Source of the DNA: an uncultured Fibrobacter sp.
GTDB lineage: Bacteria > Fibrobacterota > Fibrobacteria > Fibrobacterales > Fibrobacteraceae
Direction of reading: 5' to 3'
Assembly: GCF_900316465.1 (NCBI RefSeq)
Contig: NZ_ONDD01000016.1
Span: forward strand, 8,358 to 72,357
Length of the DNA stretch: 64,000 nucleotides
Shown: positions 24,770 to 32,222 of the stretch, in pieces
How the letters are laid out: the number at the start of each line of letters is the position of its first letter
Position numbering within the stretch: the first letter of the stretch is position 1
The notes under the pieces: generated by a model
The model's database searches: none
Told to the model about the DNA's origin: nothing
The model's input: only the letters and a program-made list of their open reading frames with translations
Translations under genes and position numbers: made by a program

Positions 24770-25999
24770 ATGTCCATCTCGCAACACATATTCCGACTCA
24801 TGCTCCCCGTGCTCTTGTGCGGAGCTGTCGGGCCGTTCGCCGGCGTGATTCATGCCGCCGATGTCGAGGGAGCAAGTGCCGCGGAAACAAACGTCGCGAA
24901 AACAAGTGCCGCTGGAATCGCGGGCGTTTTTGATGCAGGCTGGACAACCGCCTACCAGTCGCAAGATTCCATTACGCACATGCACCAACGCCTGCATGCG
25001 CTCGGCATGGAGTATGTCGTTTTGCAATACGCCGCTGTCGAAGCGACACATTTATATTACCCCTCGGAACTGGAATTTCTGCAGAATACGCAGTACAAGA
25101 ACAATGAGCTTTTCCCGAAAAGCATCGAGGCGGCAAAAACTGTAGGCACCAAGCTTTGGCTCGGGCTCTACTACAATGGCGAAAACTGGTACACTCCGCC
25201 GACCGCCGAGCAACTTGATACGCTTACATCAAGGAATCTGAAAGTCCTTGAAGAAATCCATTCGCTATACAGCAGCGAGACTGTTATTGAAGGCGTGTAC
25301 ATTCCGCAAGAAATCGCGCGCTACTATTGGGACGGCCTGCGCAGCGACGCAACCCCGGAAATGCTCACGGAACATTTCTTGAAGCCGGTCACCGAAGCCG
25401 CACAAGCGAAGGGCTGGAAGGTGATGGCCGCCCCATTCTATAATCAGAACTTGGAAACGCCCGAGAAGCTGCAATCGTTTTTCGAGAAACTCTTTGCCGC
25501 GGGATTCAAGCCCGACATCATCGCCGTGCAAGACGGCATCGGCGCAAACGACGCAGGCAAACTCCATGCCGAAACCGCGACTGTGGGCAATTACGAACGC
25601 GCCGTAGCGCAGGCCTGCAAAAAGTATGGAATTGAATTCTGGGTCGACATGGAACTGTTCCACACCGACGACTCGCACGCGCTTGCCGACAGCGCAAGAA
25701 TCTCGGCACAGCTCGACACCGCATACGCCGCGGGCGCCACAAAAGTCATCGCCTACGACCTGGCCGTTCTCGGAAACGCAGGACTTGATTCCCTCGAAAA
25801 GTGGAAGCTAAAATCAAGCGTAGAACCGCCGGCCCGCATCTACAAAACGCCCCGCGAAAGTCGCCGCGCATCCAATGCCCACAGCGAAAAAACGCAGAAA
25901 CGCGAACTGTTCCTGAACGGGCGTTTACAGGGCAACCGTTCCCTGAACGAAAATTCGCAATACTTCAAGGCAAACGGCGCGAAGGTTAAGCAGAATTAA
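24770..25999 (+). CDS. Secreted DUF4434-like TIM-barrel protein
   Basis: 409 residues. Signal peptide MSISQHIFRLMLPVLLCGAVGPFAGVIHA, then an Ala/Ser/Thr-rich linker to about 45. The main domain (about 50-345) resembles DUF4434 glycoside-hydrolase-like barrels: GVFDAGWTTAYQSQDSITHMHQRL, LQYAAVEATHLYYPS, KLWLGLYYNGENWYTPP, GVYIPQEIARYYW, VMAAPFYNQNL, DIIAVQDGIGA and FWVDMELFH, with carboxylates at strand ends. The tail (360-409) is basic and Asn-rich, perhaps a surface-association segment. Substrate unknown, probably a polysaccharide. There is no ribosome site; TATATT lies 6 nt before ATG inside a palindrome. Confidence 0.7.
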   Translation: MSISQHIFRLMLPVLLCGAVGPFAGVIHAADVEGASAAETNVAKTSAAGIAGVFDAGWTTAYQSQDSITHMHQRLHALGMEYVVLQYAAVEATHLYYPSELEFLQNTQYKNNELFPKSIEAAKTVGTKLWLGLYYNGENWYTPPTAEQLDTLTSRNLKVLEEIHSLYSSETVIEGVYIPQEIARYYWDGLRSDATPEMLTEHFLKPVTEAAQAKGWKVMAAPFYNQNLETPEKLQSFFEKLFAAGFKPDIIAVQDGIGANDAGKLHAETATVGNYERAVAQACKKYGIEFWVDMELFHTDDSHALADSARISAQLDTAYAAGATKVIAYDLAVLGNAGLDSLEKWKLKSSVEPPARIYKTPRESRRASNAHSEKTQKRELFLNGRLQGNRSLNENSQYFKANGAKVKQN

Positions 26000-26022
26000 C
26001 GCCCACTGGGCCGCAAAAAGTA

Positions 26023-26028
26023 TATATT
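26023..26028 (+). promoter_or_regulatory. -10-like TATATT, six bases before the GH11 start
   Basis: TATATT, 6 nt, ATG 26035, with no Shine-Dalgarno. Same geometry as at 24758. Confidence 0.4.
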
Positions 26029-26034
26029 AGTAGC

Positions 26035-26910
26035 ATGAAGAATTTAGTGGGTTTAGGAATCGCCCTCACCATGGGCTTGGCTACGACTATCTATGCGGAA
26101 AGGTGTCCTAACGCATGGCCCGCGGAGGGCGAAAACTACGCCTCCGGCACGATAGACGGTACAAACTACAGTTACGAAGTCTGGCGCGATGGCTACAATG
26201 CTTATTTGGAGTGCTACGATGATGGCGGCTACTTAGTTTACTCCAAGGTCGCGGACGCTATCGTGCGCTTTGGTCCCAAGTTCGACGAGCCAAAGACCTT
26301 CGACCAGCATGGCAACTTTGCGGCGGACTACAAGTTTCGCACAAAAGGCGGCGGCTTCGGCACCCCCTATTTTCTGGTTGGCATCCAAGGCAATACCACC
26401 GAGCCGAAAACCGAATTCTATATCATAGACTACTGGATAATCAAAGATACAGCCGACACATCCACTTTCGGAACCAGGCTCGGCGAATTCACCGTCGATG
26501 GCGACACCTACGACATCTGGCAGAACACCGCCAACAGTCACATGGGCGTCCAGGGCGACTCCTCGTTCAAGCAGTATTTCAGCATCCGACGCACCAAGCG
26601 CGATAGCGGGCACGTCGACATTACCGCCCACTTCAAGAAATGGGAAGAGCTCGGCCTGAAGGTGGGCAAGATAACCGATGTCATGGCGCTTGTGGAAGGG
26701 TATAAGGGGCAGAGTTCCATCAACTATTTTCAAATTGACTACTTCAACATCACCGAATCGGCAGACAGCACCGGCACCACGGCCATTTCAAGGCGTACAA
26801 GCCTCCCGCTCCTAAAGGGTGATGCCCGCGTGTTCAACATGCAGGGCCGCTACCTCGGCACCAGCGAACAGAAAATCAGTCCTACCATCAGGACAGTGAA
26901 GAAGCGGTAA
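26035..26910 (+). CDS. Endo-1,4-beta-xylanase, GH11
   Basis: 291 residues. Signal peptide MKNLVGLGIALTMGLATTIYA. The GH11 jelly roll spans about 35-240: YSYEVWRDGYNAYLECYDDGG, AIVRFGPKF, nucleophile Glu about 127 in KTEFYIIDYW, GDTYDIWQNT, FKQYFSIRRTKRDSGHVDI and acid/base Glu about 221 in LVEGYKGQSS. Both catalytic Glu are present. The Fibrobacter-style basic tail (about 265-291) reads VFNMQGRYLG ... TVKKR. It is a secreted small xylanase cutting internal xylan bonds. Its 3' end converges with a FISUMP lipoprotein gene 1 bp away. No Shine-Dalgarno; likely a leaderless message. Confidence 0.9.
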   Translation: MKNLVGLGIALTMGLATTIYAERCPNAWPAEGENYASGTIDGTNYSYEVWRDGYNAYLECYDDGGYLVYSKVADAIVRFGPKFDEPKTFDQHGNFAADYKFRTKGGGFGTPYFLVGIQGNTTEPKTEFYIIDYWIIKDTADTSTFGTRLGEFTVDGDTYDIWQNTANSHMGVQGDSSFKQYFSIRRTKRDSGHVDITAHFKKWEELGLKVGKITDVMALVEGYKGQSSINYFQIDYFNITESADSTGTTAISRRTSLPLLKGDARVFNMQGRYLGTSEQKISPTIRTVKKR

Positions 26911-26911
26911 A

Positions 26912-27505
26912 TTACTTCACGCACCTAACAGACCGCGCTTCGTCTTTGCCGAAGGCGCTGAGCTTGGCGGCCTTGATGCTGAAATCCAGGAGCATGTAAT
27001 AAGCGAGGCCATCGGGGGTTTCGACGGCGCTCCAGATATGCGCATAGCCGCCGATGCCGTCGAACTTGTCGCGCGTACCGTTTCCGGCGAGGCGGTAGCC
27101 TGCGGGCAATGCATTAAAGCCGTAATCGTCCGAGCCGTTCCCTTTCTTAAACCAGCCGCTTGTCGATTTGAGCGCATAGCCGGCAACCTCTGCGCCGCCA
27201 ACACTTGCAATCAGTTTTTCAAAGTCAGCGCTGTCGGGCAAGTGCCAGCCTTCGGGGCAAACGGTGCGGGCCATGTCCCATGTGTAGAGCCGTCCGTACT
27301 TGGAGCATTTTCGGTCGTCACCTTCGGGGCATGCGCTTCCCTGGACTTCGTAATCCATATTCTCGGCCATCCAGGTCTGCGAACCGATTTGCACAATCGC
27401 ATACGACTTGCCGTCGCGCGGATCGGTAAACGATTCGGAGCAGGCCGCCAGAATAATTGCCGCGAAAACGGAAAACAGCGAAAATCTTGTTATCAAGTGC
27501 ATCAT
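26912..27505 (-). CDS. FISUMP-domain lipoprotein (short form)
   Basis: 197 residues from ATG 27505, which overlaps the TGA of the upstream gene as ATGA, so translation is coupled. An upstream in-frame start at 27517 is disfavoured. Lipoprotein signal MMHLITRFSLFSVFAAIILAAC. The FISUMP domain follows almost at once: YAIVQIGSQTWMAENMDY, CSKYGRLYTWDMA, VCPEGWHLPDSADFEKL, GFNALPAGYR, HIWSA and RSVRCVK. This is almost a bare domain with no linker. It is the second gene of an operon with the 690-residue FISUMP protein and converges on the GH11 xylanase gene. Function unknown; surface carbohydrate or protein binding is inferred. Confidence 0.9.
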   Translation of the reverse strand: MMHLITRFSLFSVFAAIILAACSESFTDPRDGKSYAIVQIGSQTWMAENMDYEVQGSACPEGDDRKCSKYGRLYTWDMARTVCPEGWHLPDSADFEKLIASVGGAEVAGYALKSTSGWFKKGNGSDDYGFNALPAGYRLAGNGTRDKFDGIGGYAHIWSAVETPDGLAYYMLLDFSIKAAKLSAFGKDEARSVRCVK

Positions 27506-29574
27506 TCCTTCATGCACCTAAGGCTAAACATTCCATACAACGGACAAAGGCCAAGACTTACATAGTCATAAATTCCCCAACCTTCCCAGCAAGACATATA
27601 TCTCAAATCTCTTGATGATGTCCAATAGTGAGCGCCCCAACGTTCCACAGAAAACTCCCACGAACCAGCATCATCACGCTCCGCGCCGCCAGAGGGCAAC
27701 ATGGTAAATCCAGACTCATTCGTAAAAAACCTGCGAGCGATAGCCCTGTTTTCATTCATTACATACCACTTGTGCGGGCTCAAAAGATACGTCGCTACAT
27801 GGAACACCTTGTCGGTCGTATCCCTTTTATATTCGCGGCTAAGGTAGCGTCCCAGCTCAACATAGTCCGAATCCGTCGGCACGTGGTACCCTGCGGGGCA
27901 AATTCCCCTCACATGTTTCTTGTCGTCAATGTAATCTGCCGACAAGTCACATTCCGAAGAATCCTGGGGGCATTCTTCCAAGGTCTTGCCAACCGCCACA
28001 TGCCACGGATAAAGTCTTCCGTGCACAGCGCAATTTGCGGAATCGTCGTATAGGCAGTAGCTGGAATCGGCAGCGTAGTTCAGGTTCTGCGCCATCCAAA
28101 CCTGGTTACCCAATTTCAAGGTGCGGTACACGTGATTGTCGCGCTCGTCAAGCAGTTCGCCGTATTCCACATCCGGATTCAACAGACCCACATATTGGCA
28201 ATCGTACTTTGAACAATCATACTTTTTGGAGGGAATCTTTGCAGGCACAAAGAGATCAGACAACGTGTAATCCGAAACGGAATCCCTTCCGATATACAGT
28301 TTCGTCAATTCTACGATATTGACATTCTGGTATTCATCTTCCACCTTCACGCGAATCTGATAATAATCCGTATCGCCCAAGCGAAGGTCAATAAGAGTCG
28401 TATCCAATGTATTCAGCAGGTAATTGGTCGTATCGTTTTTCAAGACGACAGAATCAGAATAAATCGTCTTGTATTCATCCGAATCATATTCGGCGGCTTC
28501 CAGATAAACCTTCGCAAACCTTTCTGCACCATACACGGGCTGCACCAAGTCGAAAGACACCTTGAACTGGGTCATGTATTTGTCGCTGGCCCTATAAATC
28601 GAGGCCGCATAATCCTTCGGCATGTTCGCAATTGCAGGGGCATTGCGGCCAATCACGAAAGACGTATCGCTGACTGCTCCAAGAAGCCCCTTTCGAACAT
28701 TCAGGTTTTCATCGAAGGCCCAAGCCAATTTTTGATCCGTCGTACTGTCTTCCGTATCGTTCCTCAGCAATTTCAGGTACATGCTCGTATCAGGCGCCAC
28801 AATACCGGAAACCGCCATAAAGCGCAAGGAGTACCGGCCTTCAGGCAACACGTTCCAAAGCGAATCCATAGAATACGAAAGCAACGGCGTAAACCTATCG
28901 GGCTTGTAGAATTGCCTTACAGTATCGCCCTTAGAGTCCGTCATTATCATCTTGTAGATATGCTCTTCAAAACGGCAACCTTCGCACAGTATCTCTACGT
29001 TCTTGTGTTCTTCGGTCATGTCGAAATCCCAAACAAGATCGTCAAACCTGCGAATCAGCAAAAACACGACATCGTAAGACTTGCCGTAAAATTCCAGCAC
29101 TACCTTGTAATAGCCATCTACCAGTTTAGACTTTTTATCCAGTTCTGTCAGATTGTAGCTCAGGTGCCATTTACGCGAATTAGCCGTATCCTGCACCACC
29201 TTCACTTTAACCGAGCCGACTTTCTTGTACGATTCAGTAGCGCCGATCATTTTGTATTTACTTTTAGCGGCTTCATCGTAATACAAGGTCGCCGAATCAA
29301 CCTCGACTTCCTTGTCACAGCTAATGGTGTTAACGCTTGCCGTAAAATCAAAATCAAGATCCGCGATATAGGAATCGTTCAAGGGCCAAACCAGGTTCAA
29401 CACGGGCGGCACACTACAGCGTGTCTCGTAAACCGGCTCACTGCTACTTGACTCGGCTTCGCTGCTGCTCGATTCCTCCGGTGCGCTGGAGCTGTTGTCG
29501 TCTCCGCATGCGCACAAGCCAACACAAAATGCAATGGCCAACATGCAATCGAGTAAAATGGAATAATTCTTCAT
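27502..29574 (-). CDS. Large lipoprotein with C-terminal FISUMP domain
   Basis: 690 residues from ATG 29574, preceded by AGGGGAAAG; an upstream GTG at 29589 lacks a site. Lipoprotein signal MKNYSILLDCMLAIAFCVGLCAC, Cys then GDD. A serine-rich linker (runs of SSSS with Glu/Pro, about 28-48) leads to about 400 residues of beta-rich Ig-like material with TLYYDEAAKSKYKMIG, GYYKVVLEFYG and YQIRVKVEDEYQNV. The FISUMP domain occupies about 495-690: YRTLKLGNQVWMAQNLNYA, VHGRLYPWHVAV, GICPAGYHVPTDSDY, HYWTSS and FSLRCMKE. An arm-plus-head surface protein is the natural reading. It is translationally coupled to the following FISUMP gene. Confidence 0.9.
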   Translation of the reverse strand: MKNYSILLDCMLAIAFCVGLCACGDDNSSSAPEESSSSEAESSSSEPVYETRCSVPPVLNLVWPLNDSYIADLDFDFTASVNTISCDKEVEVDSATLYYDEAAKSKYKMIGATESYKKVGSVKVKVVQDTANSRKWHLSYNLTELDKKSKLVDGYYKVVLEFYGKSYDVVFLLIRRFDDLVWDFDMTEEHKNVEILCEGCRFEEHIYKMIMTDSKGDTVRQFYKPDRFTPLLSYSMDSLWNVLPEGRYSLRFMAVSGIVAPDTSMYLKLLRNDTEDSTTDQKLAWAFDENLNVRKGLLGAVSDTSFVIGRNAPAIANMPKDYAASIYRASDKYMTQFKVSFDLVQPVYGAERFAKVYLEAAEYDSDEYKTIYSDSVVLKNDTTNYLLNTLDTTLIDLRLGDTDYYQIRVKVEDEYQNVNIVELTKLYIGRDSVSDYTLSDLFVPAKIPSKKYDCSKYDCQYVGLLNPDVEYGELLDERDNHVYRTLKLGNQVWMAQNLNYAADSSYCLYDDSANCAVHGRLYPWHVAVGKTLEECPQDSSECDLSADYIDDKKHVRGICPAGYHVPTDSDYVELGRYLSREYKRDTTDKVFHVATYLLSPHKWYVMNENRAIARRFFTNESGFTMLPSGGAERDDAGSWEFSVERWGAHYWTSSRDLRYMSCWEGWGIYDYVSLGLCPLYGMFSLRCMKE

Positions 29575-29613
29575 ACTTTCCCCTAACACTATTAGTTTGT
29601 ATTACAATATAAC

Positions 29614-29670
29614 AAAACACCCCCGACTGTTAAGTCGGGGGCGGCAATGGTTCGCGGGGTTCACCCCGCC
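29614..29670 (-). terminator. Terminator region of lysC
   Basis: Perfect 9-bp stem CCCCCGACT/AGTCGGGGG (29620-29628 and 29633-29641), loop GTTA, with AACAAAAC on the left forming the U-rich end for the minus strand. A second hairpin, GCGGGGT/ACCCCGC (29654-29669), lies between it and the lysC stop. Confidence 0.75.
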
Positions 29671-29674
29671 ATTT

Positions 29675-30997
29675 TTATTTTACGAATGCGCCGTAGATGG
29701 CCTTGATAGCCTTCTCGGTATCGGCTTCGTCAACACCGGTGATGATGTTGATCTGCGAAGAACCCTGGTCAATGATGCGAACGTTGACCTTGTTGTCTGC
29801 GAGAGCCGTGAAGAGCTTTGCAGCCACACCGATCTTGTTCGTCATGCCGTGACCCACGGTAGCGATGAGTGCGATACCCGGGAACACCTTGATACGGTCG
29901 GGGCGCATCTGCTGCGTGATGTCTTCGAGAACCACGTCCTGCACGGCGTCGAGAGCCTTGCTATCTACCACGATGCTCATGGAGTCGATAGCGCTCGGGC
30001 ACAGTTCGTAGGAGAGGCCTTCGCTTTCGAGCACGGCGAGCACGCGGCGACCGAAACCGACTTCCTTGTTCATCATGGACTTTTCGATGTAGATCATCGA
30101 GAAGCCCTTACGGCCGGCAACGCCCGTAATCGGGAGCTTTGCTTCTTCCGGAGTGGGGCCGATGATGGTACCCGGATCCTGCGGGCGGTTCGTGTTGCGG
30201 ATGTTGATAGGAATCTTCTTGGCGCGGCACGGAGCGATAGATTCGTCGTGGAGCACAGAAGCGCCGGAGTAAGCGAGTTCGCGGATTTCGCGGTAGCTCA
30301 CGTATTCGATCGGCAGCGGATTTTCGACGATGCGCGGGTCAGCCATGAGCATGCCCGAAACGTCGGTCCAGTTTTCGTACTTGGCAGCATCGATGCCGTT
30401 GGCAAGGATAGCGCCCGTGATGTCGGATCCGCCACGGCTGAAGGTCTTGACTTCGCCACGGAGGTTGCTACCATAGAAGCCCGGCAGCACGTAAAGCTGG
30501 TTTTCGTCGGACAAGGTCTTCGCGATGTCTTCGTAGGTCTTCGGCGTAATGCGATACTTGTCGTCGAAGGTAATCAGCGGGAAGGTGTCCACGAAGTTTG
30601 CACCCAGGTACTTGGCCATGAGGCGGGCGCAAAGGAATTCGCCGCGGCTCACCAAGAAGTCGGTGCTGATGGTTTCAGGATGGTTCTTGAGCTTGTCTTC
30701 GAGGCTGTCGAGATCTTCGGAAAGCTTGTCGCCGAGGCCCAGGTCCTTGCAGATTTCGTCGTAGCGCTGGCGGATCAGGTTCCACGGGGTCGAAAAGTCG
30801 AGACCCTTGCTAGCGAGGTCGTAGGTGCTGTAGAGGAGGTCGGTAAGCTTGGTTTCCTTAGGATTGCGCTTGCCGGGGGCAGAAACGACGATGACCTTAC
30901 GGTTCTTGTCGGATTCAACGATGGCCTTGATCTTCTTGAACTGGCCTGCATCGGCGACAGAGCTGCCGCCGAACTTACATACGATTCTTTGACTCAT
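29675..30997 (-). CDS. lysC: Aspartate kinase
   Basis: 440 residues from ATG 30997, preceded by AAAAGGA. It phosphorylates aspartate, the first step to lysine/diaminopimelate, threonine and methionine. Kinase domain about 1-280: N-terminal VCKFGGSSVADA, VSAPGKRNPKETKLTDLLY, the substrate block STDFLVSRGEFLCARLMA, FSRGGSDITGA, TDVSGMLMADPR and SGASVLHDES. Two ACT regulatory domains follow (IYIEKSMMNKEVGFGRRVLAVLE and ATVGHGMTNKIGVAAKLFTALADNKVNVRIIDQGSSQINI), implying feedback control by an end product. Length is normal. Stands alone with its own terminator. Confidence 0.95.
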   Translation of the reverse strand: MSQRIVCKFGGSSVADAGQFKKIKAIVESDKNRKVIVVSAPGKRNPKETKLTDLLYSTYDLASKGLDFSTPWNLIRQRYDEICKDLGLGDKLSEDLDSLEDKLKNHPETISTDFLVSRGEFLCARLMAKYLGANFVDTFPLITFDDKYRITPKTYEDIAKTLSDENQLYVLPGFYGSNLRGEVKTFSRGGSDITGAILANGIDAAKYENWTDVSGMLMADPRIVENPLPIEYVSYREIRELAYSGASVLHDESIAPCRAKKIPINIRNTNRPQDPGTIIGPTPEEAKLPITGVAGRKGFSMIYIEKSMMNKEVGFGRRVLAVLESEGLSYELCPSAIDSMSIVVDSKALDAVQDVVLEDITQQMRPDRIKVFPGIALIATVGHGMTNKIGVAAKLFTALADNKVNVRIIDQGSSQINIITGVDEADTEKAIKAIYGAFVK

Positions 30998-31172
30998 TTT
31001 TTCCTTTTGGGCCACCAAACCTCTCAGCTTCGAGCGCAATCGCTTTCCTCGCGACCGTCGTGCCCAAGCCTACCCATCTGGCCAGCCACTTTGGTAATAT
31101 GGTTGTCTATGTCTGCGACGGTGTTTTTTACCGTTGCGAGCGCAAAGATAAAAATTTTGAATTTTTGTTGCA

Positions 31173-31190
31173 AGGGGGAGGCCTCCCCCT
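31173..31190. repeat. Perfect 18-nt GC-rich palindrome
   Basis: AGGGGGAGG followed by its exact reverse complement CCTCCCCCT. It heads a GC-rich tract to about 31245 with another small hairpin, TGCGGG/CCCGCA, and sits in AT-rich surroundings, which suggests a dispersed repeat. Confidence 0.5.
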
Positions 31191-31260
31191 CGGTGCCACT
31201 CCGTTGCCACCTACCCCCTCTGCGGGAGCACCCGCAACGCCCCTTTTTGTAAAAATCTGG

Positions 31261-31287
31261 GCGCGAATGTAAATTATTCGCGCTTTT
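31261..31287 (+). terminator. Hairpin with T-run upstream of the sigma-54 activator gene
   Basis: Perfect stem GCGCGAAT/ATTCGCGC (31261-31268 and 31276-31283), loop GTAAATT, then TTTT. No plus-strand gene precedes it closely; it may insulate the promoter just downstream. Confidence 0.5.
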
Positions 31288-31295
31288 GGTATTCA

Positions 31296-31329
31296 AAGCC
31301 TCGAAAAAAGCGTGTATAGTAAGAGGCTT
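31296..31329 (+). promoter_or_regulatory. -10 TATAGT flanked by a 7-bp inverted repeat
   Basis: TATAGT (31315-31320) lies between AAGCCTC (31296-31302) and GAGGCTT (31323-31329). The right arm supplies the GAGG ribosome site 4 nt before ATG 31331. The repeat could be an operator. Confidence 0.35.
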
Positions 31330-31330
31330 T

Positions 31331-32221
31331 ATGAACAGACACGAATCCATGTTACGTATCGCGGCAAGCTCCGACATCTCGGTGCTCTTGCTGGGGGAAT
31401 CGGGCAGCGGCAAGGAGGTCGCCGCCCGCTTTGTCCACGCTCACAGCAAGCGGGCGGGCGGGCCCTTTATCGCCCTCAATTGCGGGGCGATTGCCAAGGG
31501 ACTCACCGAAAGCATTCTAGAAGGCCACCGCAAGGGGGCATTCACCGGCGCTAGCGAAGAGCGCCTGGGGGTGGTGCGCTCGGCGGACCACGGCACACTT
31601 TTCTTGGATGAAATCGGCGAGATGCCGCTCGAAATTCAGTGCAAGCTGCTGCGTATTTTGCAGGAGCGCTCCGTAATGCCCTTGGGCAGTTGCGACCCCC
31701 AGCCTGTAGACTTTCGCCTGATTTGTGCCACCAACCGCGACTTGCGCGCCGAGGTACATGCTGGCCGTTTCCGCGAAGATCTTTACTTTAGGCTGAACGT
31801 GTTTCCCGTGAAAATCCCTCCGCTTAGGGAGCGCGAAGACTTTACGAGCATCGCCCAAGAAATCTGGAAAGAAATCGCCGACCACAAACCGCTTAATGCA
31901 AACGAGATTGCATCGCTTTCAAAACGCAAATGGCCCGGAAACGTGCGCCAGCTCAAGAACGTATTGCAACGCTATTCGCTTTTAAAGCCCTACGACATTA
32001 CCCTGGGCAACGTGCTTACCGACGAATTCAGCGAGCCCACCACAGTCGCAGACTCCTGCACTCTATACCAGACAAAGCCCAAGCGCATTGCCGAAACGCC
32101 CGAATGGAATTTAATTTGTTCAGAACTTTCCAAGAACAGTGGCAACAGGAGCATCACCGCACAAAAACTAGGCATCAGCCGCGGCTGCCTCAATTATCAA
32201 ATCCGAAAACATTCCAGTTGA
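31331..32221 (+). CDS. Sigma-54-dependent activator (AAA+ and Fis HTH only)
   Basis: 296 residues from ATG 31331; an in-frame TTG at 31286 lies in the hairpin region and is disfavoured. Bacterial enhancer-binding protein that remodels sigma-54 RNA polymerase. AAA+ domain: Walker A GESGSGKE (about 23-30), the sigma-54-contacting GAFTGA loop (complete), Walker B GTLFLDEIGEM, sensor ICATNRDL, arginine finger FREDLYFRLNVFPVKIPPLRER and WPGNVRQLKN. The C-terminal Fis-type HTH is RSITAQKLGISRGCLNYQIRK. There is no N-terminal receiver or GAF domain, as in PspF, so control must come from a separate partner. Just before GAFTGA the usual ELFGHEKG is ILEGHRKG. Confidence 0.92.
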   Translation: MNRHESMLRIAASSDISVLLLGESGSGKEVAARFVHAHSKRAGGPFIALNCGAIAKGLTESILEGHRKGAFTGASEERLGVVRSADHGTLFLDEIGEMPLEIQCKLLRILQERSVMPLGSCDPQPVDFRLICATNRDLRAEVHAGRFREDLYFRLNVFPVKIPPLREREDFTSIAQEIWKEIADHKPLNANEIASLSKRKWPGNVRQLKNVLQRYSLLKPYDITLGNVLTDEFSEPTTVADSCTLYQTKPKRIAETPEWNLICSELSKNSGNRSITAQKLGISRGCLNYQIRKHSS

Positions 32222-32222
32222 A

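Larger units (their letters stand above)
30998..31330. other. 333-bp divergent intergenic region (lysC / sigma-54 activator)
   Basis: Contains the lysC upstream region, an ACGGT/ACCGT hairpin near 31117-31140, a GC-rich tract with a perfect 18-nt palindrome (31173-31190), a GCGCGAAT/ATTCGCGC hairpin with T-run (31261-31287) and the TATAGT -10 of the plus-strand gene. I looked for a lysine riboswitch upstream of lysC and could not match its conserved core. Confidence 0.5.

Noticed and set aside
29597..31252. 551-codon plus-strand frame opposite lysC
   Set aside because: Aspartate kinase on the minus strand is unmistakable; the shadow runs through its terminator hairpins.
30998..31260. Lysine riboswitch in front of lysC
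   Set aside because: Position is right and small hairpins exist, but I could not find the conserved lysine-riboswitch core elements on the minus strand. A covariance-model search would settle it.
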